In this document: positions 30,057 to 37,665 of the stretch, piece after piece
Position numbering within the stretch: position 1 is the first letter of the stretch
Layout of the letters: every line of letters begins with the position of its first letter
Program-made: the position numbers and the translations under genes
From: an uncultured Anaerolineae bacterium
GTDB lineage: Bacteria > Chloroflexota > Anaerolineae > Anaerolineales > Villigracilaceae
NCBI GenBank assembly: GCA_903846015.1
Contig: CAIMZS010000144.1
Coordinates: 1 to 45,592, forward strand
Direction: 5' to 3'
Length of the DNA stretch: 45,592 nt
Notes under the pieces: model-generated
Seen by the model: only the letters and a program-made list of their open reading frames with translations
Databases searched by the model: none
Told to the model about the DNA's origin: nothing

Positions 30057-32720
30057 CTAAACCTTGTAAACTTTGACTCGTGGGCTAACATCCAGCGAGC
30101 CGTTAACAGGGTCAAATGTGTTGTCTTCCATGGACACCAGGTCATTATAGTAAGGCCCAGCTGCTACGATTGGGTTCTGTTGAAGAGTACTGGTGCCGCG
30201 CATGCCTGGGAATCCAAGCGCTTCGGGGTGAATCAGTTCGGTCACAAGCGCTTCGCCCTGAGTCTTGGCAGCACGGTTTTCAACTACGATCATATCCCCA
30301 TTCTTGATGCCCTTGGCCGCTGCGGTCTTAGTATTGATCCAGATCTTGTTATGATACTGACCAGAGTGCTTAATGATATCCTGCAGCCAGACGTTTTCGT
30401 GAGGCGCGCCAACACCGTTGGCGTAGAAGGGCATCTTCCAGTTGATCGCGAACAAATCCATGTCGCCATCCGGGTTTGTATTGGTATTTTCCTGCCAGTG
30501 CGGAATCGGCTGCCAGTAAGAGAAGAAATCTTCCTGGTCGTCCCACCCTGGAATCTTGACGCCATCTTTTTCCAGGTTGGCCTTCAACTTATCGGCTACT
30601 TCCTTCAGATGGATGAAGTAGAAGGGGTGGCGGGAAGCGTTTTCGGGCTTGTCGCCAGGCCAATAGTAACGGTTGTAGCCCAGTTTCTTATCCACCCAGT
30701 AATGCACATGCCCCTTTTTCTTCAGGTCTTCAATGTTGAGTGTTTTATCGAAAGCCTTGGCGCGAATGTCAAACAGTTCTGATATCGTATATTTCTTGTT
30801 CAGGTCCAGGTCCTTGTTGTATCTTTCTAAAAGTCCGCCCTTGCCTTTTAAGAAACCTGCCCGATCCGCCAGCTCGATGTAGATCTCATCGCAGTGCATC
30901 GTGTTGTACAGCGTTTTCACCGGGTCTCGAGCAAAGATCATCTTCAAGCCATTGACCTCATCCGAAATGTTCTGGTGCGGGCGCATGGGTTGGCTGGAAT
31001 ACAGCCGTTCCATAAAGCTATGTTCCGGCAGCACCACATCCGCCATCATAGTCGGTGCATCGAAATGGTAAGACATGATAAAAACAAACGGGACTTTCTT
31101 GTAGGCTGCCACGAATTGATCGGTGCCGCCACAAGAGCTGATCGAGTTACCACCACAGCCGAACCAAACGTCGATAGTGTAGTCCAGGTAATATTTCTTT
31201 GGATCGTTGATGGCCTTGACGGTCAGGTGCGGTCCAGTGTGTTTGTTGGGGTAGAACTCGCTCATGTCAACATGCGCGGGCGGGAAGACCCACGGCACGC
31301 CGGCAGATTCACCGGTGGGTTTGACGGTACCATCTTCCATCGGAGTCAGGGGAAGAGGTCCACGGGCGCAGTTCGCCAGGCAGGCTCCCGGCACTTCGAT
31401 GGCGCCAACGAGCATGTTGATGATCTTGGTGGTCAGGTCAGCATAGGTGCCGCCTTTGTGGTCAGCGGTGCCGCGCTCGTTATTGAACGAGACCGGCCGG
31501 TAGGGCAGGGTGGTGCCTTCGAGTTCAATGGTGCTGCCGATCCGGGCTGCCTTGACAAAATCATTGGCGATCTCACGCACTTTGGCTGCCGGAACGGTTG
31601 TGATCGGTTCCTGCCACTCGGGCGTATATTGCTTGAATGCTTCCTTGATGAGCTGATAAGCCGGGTGGCAAACGATGTCATTGACCGTGAATTCGCCTTC
31701 CAGTGCGGCATCCCCCATCGCAGGATCATCAAAGGTGCGCGCCACGGTGGCTGTCAGGTCATAGATCATCGGCTTCTTGGTTGCCGGGTCACGCACATAG
31801 TTGCCGTCAGCCTGGATCAGGTAAGACGCATTGGTGCGCGTCTTGAGAAACGGTTCGTCAAGAATGCCGATCTCGCTCATCATCACGTTGGCCATGGCCA
31901 GGTTAAAGGCCAGGTCCTGACCAGGACGGATCGGTACCCACTCGCCCTTGGAAGCCTCTTCACTGCTGCGTGGGTCCAGGACGATGAACTTCATACCGCG
32001 TTCCAGAGCCGCTGTTAAGCGCCGGCTGGCGGGTGGTACGGCAAAATTGGGACCGCAGGTGCGGCCCTGGGTGATATGGTAATCGGTGTAGGTCAGATCA
32101 GGGGTCGAAACCGGTCCGCCGCCCTGCACGATGTTGCTGGCATAATGCACCGAACAGGTGGGTCCGTGTGAACCGACCATGTTAGGGGTGCCGGATGAGA
32201 GCTGGAAGGCGGTGCGCAGAATAGTTTCTTTGCTGCCAAAACTCTCATTGACGACCAGACCGCGTGGATCCTTGGCCCTGCAGGCTTTCAGCTTCTCAGC
32301 ACATGTGTTGAGAGCTTCATCCCAAGAGATTTCCATCCACTTGGGGTCGACATTGACACCTTTCTCCGGATTGGTTCGCTTGAGGGGTGACTTTACCCGG
32401 TAGGCATTGTACAGGTTCATGATGGCACTATTGCCACGACCGCAGAGCATGCCTTTGCTGACGGGTGAATCTGGATCTCCCTCTACCTTTACCACCACGC
32501 CATCAACCATCTTATAGATGGTTTGGCAGTCCCCTTGTTGGCAGAAAGCGCAGTTGCCATATTTGATGACCTCTTCTCCAGCAGCAGAAACATTCTTTGA
32601 AAAATACGTTGCTTTTTTGCCACTGAGTAAATCGCTGACTGCCGCAACGGCAACTACGGTTGCAGATACCTTCAAGAACGCTCGCCTGGACATTTTTGTT
32701 GTTTCTGTGCTATGGTCCAT
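30057..32720 (-). CDS. Tat-exported molybdopterin oxidoreductase, PsrA/PhsA/TtrA-like catalytic subunit
   Basis: The 887-residue protein starts 11 bases after AAGGAG. A twin-Arg signal SRRAFLK (11-17) is followed by a hydrophobic stretch. Cys57, Cys60, Cys65 and Cys93 bind a 4Fe-4S cluster. Cys189 in SHGPTCSVHY is the expected Mo ligand, as in polysulfide, thiosulfate and tetrathionate reductases; it is Cys, not Ser or a TGA-encoded residue. The rest follows the DMSO-reductase fold with bis-MGD (WFGCGGN, ADVVLPEHSFMERL, and a C-terminal beta-barrel with VENRAAKTQGEALVTELIHPEALGFP). It probably reduces or oxidises a sulfur, arsenic or similar compound on the outside of the membrane, feeding the PsrB/PsrC-like subunits. 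The substrate is unproven. Confidence 0.92.
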   Translation of the reverse strand: MDHSTETTKMSRRAFLKVSATVVAVAAVSDLLSGKKATYFSKNVSAAGEEVIKYGNCAFCQQGDCQTIYKMVDGVVVKVEGDPDSPVSKGMLCGRGNSAIMNLYNAYRVKSPLKRTNPEKGVNVDPKWMEISWDEALNTCAEKLKACRAKDPRGLVVNESFGSKETILRTAFQLSSGTPNMVGSHGPTCSVHYASNIVQGGGPVSTPDLTYTDYHITQGRTCGPNFAVPPASRRLTAALERGMKFIVLDPRSSEEASKGEWVPIRPGQDLAFNLAMANVMMSEIGILDEPFLKTRTNASYLIQADGNYVRDPATKKPMIYDLTATVARTFDDPAMGDAALEGEFTVNDIVCHPAYQLIKEAFKQYTPEWQEPITTVPAAKVREIANDFVKAARIGSTIELEGTTLPYRPVSFNNERGTADHKGGTYADLTTKIINMLVGAIEVPGACLANCARGPLPLTPMEDGTVKPTGESAGVPWVFPPAHVDMSEFYPNKHTGPHLTVKAINDPKKYYLDYTIDVWFGCGGNSISSCGGTDQFVAAYKKVPFVFIMSYHFDAPTMMADVVLPEHSFMERLYSSQPMRPHQNISDEVNGLKMIFARDPVKTLYNTMHCDEIYIELADRAGFLKGKGGLLERYNKDLDLNKKYTISELFDIRAKAFDKTLNIEDLKKKGHVHYWVDKKLGYNRYYWPGDKPENASRHPFYFIHLKEVADKLKANLEKDGVKIPGWDDQEDFFSYWQPIPHWQENTNTNPDGDMDLFAINWKMPFYANGVGAPHENVWLQDIIKHSGQYHNKIWINTKTAAAKGIKNGDMIVVENRAAKTQGEALVTELIHPEALGFPGMRGTSTLQQNPIVAAGPYYNDLVSMEDNTFDPVNGSLDVSPRVKVYKV

Positions 32721-32782
32721 AATTTATTAACTCCTTCTAGACATGACAATCTCTTGTTTTACAGGCACATTCAGTACATTAA

Positions 32783-32815
32783 TTATTGTTGCAGTGGTTT
32801 TTTGTGTATTGTCAT
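32783..32815 (-). CDS. Possible 10-residue leader peptide before the molybdoenzyme operon
   Basis: A strong AAAAGGAG lies six bases before an ATG at 32815, which opens a frame MTIHKKPLQQ followed by TAA. The site is too well formed for the surrounding non-coding DNA and lies 63 bases before the catalytic gene. A leader or attenuation peptide is possible. Chance occurrence cannot be excluded. Confidence 0.35.
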   Translation of the reverse strand: MTIHKKPLQQ

Positions 32816-32883
32816 TGAATCTCCTTTTAAGAACTTTGCGGGTGCTTCGTCATCACCGGCAAGCCGAAGAATCTTAGATTTCT

Positions 32884-32904
32884 GCGCGAAGCGGTTGCTT
32901 CATC
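32884..32904 (-). repeat. Family B repeat
   Basis: Reverse copy with core CGAAGCGGTTGCTTCATC, in non-coding DNA upstream of the molybdoenzyme operon. Confidence 0.8.
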
Positions 32905-33043
32905 AGACGATATTTCCTTCTTTTATACTAAGGGATTGGCGTTAAGAAAAAACCACCCTTATGGGTAGGAGAAGGGTAGTGACAGAAAATTTTAATGGGC
33001 TCCAATTGCTCTTTTATCTTTATGATTTCATCGATTGGGGTAT

Positions 33044-33074
33044 AAAAAAGAAAAGCCCACCTTTTCAGGTGAGC
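33044..33074 (-). terminator. Intrinsic terminator of the LuxR-type gene
   Basis: On the minus strand GCTCACCT and AGGTGGGC pair over 8 bp (one G-U) around a GAAA tetraloop, then TTTTCTTTTTT follows. It separates the regulator transcript from the molybdoenzyme operon. Confidence 0.85.
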
Positions 33075-33103
33075 GAGTTTAGGCTCTATGGGATTTTCCG
33101 CGA

Positions 33104-33235
33104 ATAGCACGGCGATTTATCGCCGTGTACCCGGTTCCAGCTCTTGCTCTAATCTGCGTAATCGTCGGCCCTGCTAGAACGGGCACTATCGAAATCTGCG
33201 TAAATCTGCGGTTCAGACAAGGGCCGGTTCAGACG
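33104..33235. repeat. Composite repeat block with a 24-bp unit inserted in a family C element
   Basis: A palindrome with ACGGCGATTTATCGCCGT and an ACCCGGTTCCAGC fragment precede a reverse family C element. That element is interrupted after TAATCGTC by exactly 24 bp (33167-33190, core GCCCTGCTAGAACGGGCA), after which it resumes GAAATCTGCG. An adjacent GGTTCAGAC fragment ends the block. Confidence 0.85.
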
Positions 33236-33243
33236 AAGAACTC

Positions 33244-35967
33244 TTACTGCGCTTCTTTTCTGATAATTCTTGCGGCTTGAGTTCGATTAACTACCCCCAA
33301 CTTTCCAAAAATATTCTTCAAATGATATTTAACCGTATTCGAGCTTATGTTCAATTTCTGAGCGATCTGTTTATTGGGATAGCCAGCCTCCAACATGGGC
33401 AAAATATGCAATTCTTGATCCGTCAAAGGCTCCATCCCTTCCGAACTCTTGGACAGAGTCCGAGCACGCGAAGCGGTTGCTCCATCAGTGGAAGCTTCCA
33501 GCGTGTCCTTGCCTACCTGGTCCAGCAAGAAATACAGGTAGTCTGTTGGACATTCTTCGGAATTTGGTTTTCGATCGCCCCTGGTGTTTAATAATTGCTT
33601 GATCATTGAGATGACCACCATGCCTTCATCGAGAAAAGTTCGCACGAATTTGTTCGGTGCTGCTTGAAACAGCGCTTTTTGCAAAATTGCCATGGCTGGT
33701 AACGGTTCACCCTTCATAAAGAGGCATTTGGCCATGATCACTTCACAGAAAATGATGTCTTTCGTGCGTTTTTGCCGTAAAGCAAGCTCCCAAACAGGTT
33801 TTATTACTTCCCCCATCTCGTTGTATTCTTCCTTAGCGGCCAACACACGGGCAAGAGTCGTTTGTTCATATTGCCAGAAAAGACTTGGCACACTGGAAGA
33901 ATTATATTTTCTGTAAATAAGCCAGTTATCCACCATAGTATGCGCACCGCGTTGATGTGCCATATCTGCTTCTATTGCATTGATATATGAAATCGCATCT
34001 GCAGGATTATCATATTTATCGGCCATCGCCCTTGCCCTTTGAATTGTGGCCTGGACGCCCGGCAGATCTCCTTGAAGAATCTGGATGCGAGCCAAAGTAG
34101 CGCAACCAGGCAGAAGCTGGTCGAGATAGCCCCCCTGTTCAGCCAGACGGACCCCTTCAATGAAAACAAGTTTGGCTTCCGCCAACTTGTTCCACTCATA
34201 ATATAGATTACCCAAGCCAAGGTTTGCCTTAGAAAAAACGGCTCCATGCTGCAAACCTATTTCATGTACATATCGAACTGTATCCTGGAAAAGCTCATGA
34301 GCCATCTGTAAATCTCCAGACATCGCTATAGCATCCGCAAGATAACTGGTCCCCATTACTCTCGACAGCGAGAAACGATTGGTCTTTCCCCAGGCGACAT
34401 TTTGTTCAAATATTTTTCGCGCATTTTCAACTTCCCCCAAAAACAAACAACTGACTCCATAGTTATTGTTGGCAAAAACCCGGCGGAAAGAAACATCACC
34501 TGACAAGTACTCCCGTGCCACTTTCAAGGACTCTTTAGCCTGCAAAGGGTTTGCTTTACTGTGCAAAGTGAGTACCCCTTTGACGGCAGCCAGCTCTCCA
34601 CGCACTATATTTATTTCGTTATCCGAGGCACCCAAAGCTTCCAAATCTTTGAGATATAACTGATCAATCTTTTTGGCGGCACTGGCAATCAAGCCGGCGT
34701 TGATCATTGTCATAAAATAGGTTGACCAGAGACCATACTGTTTTTGAAACTCGGTTTCCGGGATTCGATCGAACCAGTTCAGCAGCTGTTTCCAACGACC
34801 ATAACCAAGCAGGGGTAAACCAATTTCTTTTATAAGAACCGCCGCGCGGGAGTAGTCTTTTCCATCCAGAGCGTAATCGGCAGCCTCTTCTTTCATGTTT
34901 TCAGCGGCATACCAGTCACTGGCTCGTGCATAAAGTTCCGCGAAAATTTCCGGTGATTTGTGAGTTAATCGGGTAAACAACATTTCACGAAACAAATGGT
35001 GGTAACGAAACCATTTGCGATTTTCGTCAAGGGGCGTAATAAACAGACGCCGTTTATCAATAGAATCCAGCAATTCATGGCTGTTTTCAATCTGCAAGAC
35101 ATAATTGCACAAAGATGCATCCATCCGATCCAAAATAGAAGTTTGCAGTAAAAAATCCTGTAAATTCGCGGGTGTGTGCAGCAAGACTTCATCTACAAGA
35201 TAATCGCCAATATAACGATTATCACCCTTTAATGAATTGATAAAACCGACCTTATCCGATTGGACGCGCAAAGATAATGCCGCCAATTGCATTCCAGCCA
35301 ACCAACCTTCAGTACGCTCCCGTAGAATAGCGATATCTTCTTTTTGAAGCTGCGCCTTCATCACAATATTCATGTACGACACACACTCACTCAGGGTCAG
35401 ACTGAGTTCCTTTTGTGTAAGCTCCAGCAGTTCGTCGCTAGAACGAAGCTTTGAAACAGAAAACGGAAGTTCAGCCCGACTGCAGATGATGATATGCAAT
35501 TCCTTGGGCGAGTTTTCAATAACCTGGCGAAAGATGGTATGAATAACAGAATTGTTGATCAAATGATAATCGTCAATGACCAGGATACATTCTTGAGAAA
35601 AGGATGTTATTTCATTCAGCAATAACTCGACGAAAACATCTTGTAATGGAGGCATGGGCGATTGGAGCATCTGCAAAAGAGTCGATCCTACGCGCAAATC
35701 CATTTTATGAAGCGCAGTTAAGAAATAACTAAAAAAATGATAACAATTATTATCCCCCGCATCCACTGAAAACCAGCCCACTGGCAGCTCCTGCGTTGCC
35801 AGCCAGGAGGTAATCAATGTGGTTTTTCCGTAGCCAGCTGGCGCCGAAATAAGGGTGAGTTTCCCTTGGGACCCTTTTCTCAACATTTCAAACAATTGTT
35901 CCCGAAGGACAATCGAGTTGCGCGGTCGTGGAATAAAGAACTTGGTGGAAAGCAGGGGAGTAGGCAT
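33244..35967 (-). CDS. MalT-like LuxR-family transcriptional regulator (large ATP-binding)
   Basis: The start at 35967 gives MPTPLLSTKFFIPRPR, a common N-terminus of this family; AAAGGTC lies upstream. The protein has 907 residues. The STAND-type NTPase part has P-loop SAPAGYGKTT (near residue 45) and Walker B ECILVIDDYHLI. A winged-helix-like region and long TPR-like helical arrays cover roughly 330-800. A LuxR HTH closes the protein (LTDQELHILPMLEAGYPNKQIAQKLNISSNTVKYHLKNIFGKLGV). Such proteins switch on genes after binding an inducer and ATP. A family B repeat is translated as TDGATAS in the linker just before the HTH. It could control the molybdoenzyme operon downstream or the divergent sigma gene; no binding site is evident. 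Confidence 0.92.
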   Translation of the reverse strand: MPTPLLSTKFFIPRPRNSIVLREQLFEMLRKGSQGKLTLISAPAGYGKTTLITSWLATQELPVGWFSVDAGDNNCYHFFSYFLTALHKMDLRVGSTLLQMLQSPMPPLQDVFVELLLNEITSFSQECILVIDDYHLINNSVIHTIFRQVIENSPKELHIIICSRAELPFSVSKLRSSDELLELTQKELSLTLSECVSYMNIVMKAQLQKEDIAILRERTEGWLAGMQLAALSLRVQSDKVGFINSLKGDNRYIGDYLVDEVLLHTPANLQDFLLQTSILDRMDASLCNYVLQIENSHELLDSIDKRRLFITPLDENRKWFRYHHLFREMLFTRLTHKSPEIFAELYARASDWYAAENMKEEAADYALDGKDYSRAAVLIKEIGLPLLGYGRWKQLLNWFDRIPETEFQKQYGLWSTYFMTMINAGLIASAAKKIDQLYLKDLEALGASDNEINIVRGELAAVKGVLTLHSKANPLQAKESLKVAREYLSGDVSFRRVFANNNYGVSCLFLGEVENARKIFEQNVAWGKTNRFSLSRVMGTSYLADAIAMSGDLQMAHELFQDTVRYVHEIGLQHGAVFSKANLGLGNLYYEWNKLAEAKLVFIEGVRLAEQGGYLDQLLPGCATLARIQILQGDLPGVQATIQRARAMADKYDNPADAISYINAIEADMAHQRGAHTMVDNWLIYRKYNSSSVPSLFWQYEQTTLARVLAAKEEYNEMGEVIKPVWELALRQKRTKDIIFCEVIMAKCLFMKGEPLPAMAILQKALFQAAPNKFVRTFLDEGMVVISMIKQLLNTRGDRKPNSEECPTDYLYFLLDQVGKDTLEASTDGATASRARTLSKSSEGMEPLTDQELHILPMLEAGYPNKQIAQKLNISSNTVKYHLKNIFGKLGVVNRTQAARIIRKEAQ
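33466..33486 (-). repeat. Family B repeat in the LuxR-type coding sequence
   Basis: A canonical 21-bp unit read as DGATASR in frame. It sits between the helical repeat region and the DNA-binding domain, in a Ser/Thr-rich linker. Confidence 0.85.
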
Positions 35968-36171
35968 CTTTTTAGACCTTTGGCATACGGGCATGATATG
36001 CCATGAAAAACCTGAGAAGCGCAAATGATCAAAAGCCGAATGGCGAAGATTGCCTTATTTTAGACGGCAAAATAGAACGATTCGATGAAAATCGGCCTTT
36101 CAAACCATTAATGGTGTTTTTTTAAACAGGCTGGGTATTACTACGATTAATGATAACGGGGGCAAAACAGC

Positions 36172-36195
36172 ATGGTACCCGGTTCTGCACGGGCA
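36172..36195 (+). repeat. Family A repeat (canonical)
   Basis: A perfect copy with core GGTACCCGGTTCTGCACGGG in the divergent intergenic region. Confidence 0.85.
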
Positions 36196-36342
36196 TTGGG
36201 CGGGCATGCTTTGTCATAGGTGTAATTATTTTAATAATTTTACCTTCCAAGTTTACAAATAGCGATTGACATTCATCCTGAATACTAAGTACAAATAATA
36301 CCTTTGCCAAAATAAAGATGCACTAAATGGGGCTAATCCAGT

Positions 36343-36434
36343 ATGGTACCCGGTTCTTCGATAGTGCCCGTTCTAGCAGGGCCGGTTCAGACACGAGGCG
36401 ATTCTAACACGGCCATTTATCGCCGTGTTAGAAT
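36343..36434 (+). repeat. Composite repeat block with 24-bp unit and 13-bp palindrome
   Basis: An A start (ATGGTACCCGGTTCT) is followed by the 24-bp unit 36360-36383 (core TGCCCGTTCTAGCAGGGC), a GGTTCAGACACGAGG fragment, and a palindrome with arms ATTCTAACACGGC (36401-36413) and GCCGTGTTAGAAT (36422-36434). Confidence 0.8.
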
Positions 36435-36498
36435 TTATAGTGCAACTATTTTTAACCTTTCCTCGTATAGTCTAGTAGAACAATCGACAGGAGTGACC

Positions 36499-37104
36499 GT
36501 GAACGAAGAGATGGCCTGGATTACTCAGGCCCAACAAGGAAACGACGAGGCCTTTGCCCATCTGGTGGAACATTACCAGACTCCGGTATTCAATTTATGC
36601 TACCGAATGTTGGGCGAACCCGAGTCTGCCGAAGATGCTGCTCAGGAAAGTTTTCTGCGCGCTTACCAGAACCTTACACGCTACGACCGCCAGCGGCCCT
36701 TTGCGACATGGTTACTGTCGATTGCCGCGCACTACTGTATCGATCGCCTGCGCAAAAAACGCTTTCAGTTATTTTCTCTTGACGCACAACGAGACGATGA
36801 TGAAGCCCCGCTGGAACTGCCCGATGCAGGCGCCCTTAACCCGGAACACGAAACCATCCGGCACGAGCAGCAGGAACAGATCCAGGTGGCCCTCAAAAGC
36901 CTGGATGCCACCGATCGGGCTGCAGTCGTCTTGCGTTACTGGTACGATTTCTCGGAAATTGAAATTGCCGAGGCGCTAAAACTCACTGTTAGCGCGGTCA
37001 AAAGCCGCCTGCATCGCGCGCGCAAGTCTGTTGCCCGATTTTTGCTTGCCAACACTCCTGAAGCTCGTGTAGAAAGGACACCCTATGGATCACCTGCCCT
37101 ATGA
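36499..37104 (+). CDS. ECF-type RNA polymerase sigma factor
   Basis: I chose GTG at 36499 because CAGGAG ends 6 bases upstream; an ATG at 36343 belongs to a family A repeat and would add an unlikely tail. The product has 201 residues. Region 2 contains DEAFAHLVEHYQTPVFNLCYRMLG, AEDAAQESFLRAYQNL and FATWLLSIAAHYCIDRLRKKR. Region 4 contains ALKSLDATDRAAVVLRYWYDFSEIEIAEALKLTVSAVKSRLHRARKSV. It overlaps the next gene by 20 bases. With the anti-sigma factor it forms the usual ECF switch, probably responding to an envelope signal. Confidence 0.92.
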   Translation: MNEEMAWITQAQQGNDEAFAHLVEHYQTPVFNLCYRMLGEPESAEDAAQESFLRAYQNLTRYDRQRPFATWLLSIAAHYCIDRLRKKRFQLFSLDAQRDDDEAPLELPDAGALNPEHETIRHEQQEQIQVALKSLDATDRAAVVLRYWYDFSEIEIAEALKLTVSAVKSRLHRARKSVARFLLANTPEARVERTPYGSPAL

Positions 37105-37612
37105 AGGCTGGCTGCTCAACGATGAGCACCTGACCCCCGAACAGGATCGCAACTTGCGCGTCCACTTACGCAACTGCCCCGCATGTGCCGGGCTTGAGCG
37201 CGCCAACCTGGCGCTGCGCTCAGCCGCGGTAACCGCACCGGCAGCCGGCTTTTCCCTGCGCTTTCAGACCCGCCTGGCAACGCAGCGCAAGCTGGAACAG
37301 CGTCGCAGCCTGATCGGTCTTTTCTTGTTGGTAGTTGTCGGTGCCGGAGGCCTGTTGTGGCTCGCGCTCCCTTATCTGCCATTTTTAGCCCTACCCCCCA
37401 CACAGCTGGCGAGTTTATGGATCAGCAACCTGGTCTATATCGGACTAACCACGCGGGCACTGGGCCTGCTTGGCAGCTCTCTTCTCAACGTTCTGGCCTC
37501 CCTGGTTCCTGGCTATGTCTGGGTGCTTACAATGGCTCTGTGCGGTGGCACAGGCTTCCTGTGGACTGTTTCATTCCGCGGGGTCGGTAAATTTGCAAAG
37601 TCAGCCGCCTGA
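37085..37612 (+). CDS. Zinc-finger (zf-HC2-like) membrane anti-sigma factor
   Basis: The 175-residue protein starts behind AAAGGA and overlaps the sigma gene. The N-terminal 35 residues hold LRVHLRNCPACAG, the HxxxCxxC anti-sigma zinc motif (here H, then NCPAC). Two hydrophobic segments follow (LIGLFLLVVVGAGGLLWLALPYLPFLAL and VLASLVPGYVWVLTMALCGGTGFLW). The cytoplasmic N-terminus would hold the sigma factor at the membrane until a signal. The protein has only a small extracytoplasmic part. Confidence 0.85.
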   Translation: MDHLPYEGWLLNDEHLTPEQDRNLRVHLRNCPACAGLERANLALRSAAVTAPAAGFSLRFQTRLATQRKLEQRRSLIGLFLLVVVGAGGLLWLALPYLPFLALPPTQLASLWISNLVYIGLTTRALGLLGSSLLNVLASLVPGYVWVLTMALCGGTGFLWTVSFRGVGKFAKSAA

Positions 37613-37631
37613 ACAATTTGCGCAGTAAATC

Positions 37632-37655
37632 ATGGTACCCGGTTCTGCACGGGCA
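37632..37655 (+). repeat. Family A repeat directly before a ribosome binding site
   Basis: A canonical copy whose last bases GGGCA run directly into AGGAG, the ribosome binding site of the next gene. It sits between the anti-sigma gene and its probable target within one operon. Confidence 0.85.
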
Positions 37656-37665
37656 AGGAGAAAAT

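Larger units (their letters stand above)
32816..33243. other. Intergenic region between LuxR-type and molybdoenzyme genes
   Basis: No protein gene is supported. It holds a family B copy at 32884-32904, a minus-strand terminator at 33044-33074 and the composite repeat block at 33104-33235. The promoter of the molybdoenzyme operon should lie in 32816-33040 but is not obvious. Confidence 0.5.
35968..36498. other. Divergent intergenic region with repeats
   Basis: This region separates the minus-strand regulator from the plus-strand sigma operon. It has a 12-bp palindrome ACCATTAATGGT near 36104-36115 that could be an operator, a family A copy at 36172 and a composite block at 36343-36434. No gene is supported. 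Confidence 0.5.

Noticed and set aside
30894..32018. A 374-codon open frame on the plus strand opposite the molybdoenzyme gene.
   Set aside because: It is fully antisense to the well-conserved catalytic subunit and shows no family motif or good start. It is a codon-bias shadow.
30057..32720. Possible selenocysteine in the molybdoenzyme.
   Set aside because: The residue at the Mo-ligand position is an ordinary Cys codon and there is no in-frame TGA.
36343..36498. Extended N-terminus of the second sigma factor.
   Set aside because: This part is encoded by the composite repeat block, and the GTG at 36499 has a proper binding site.
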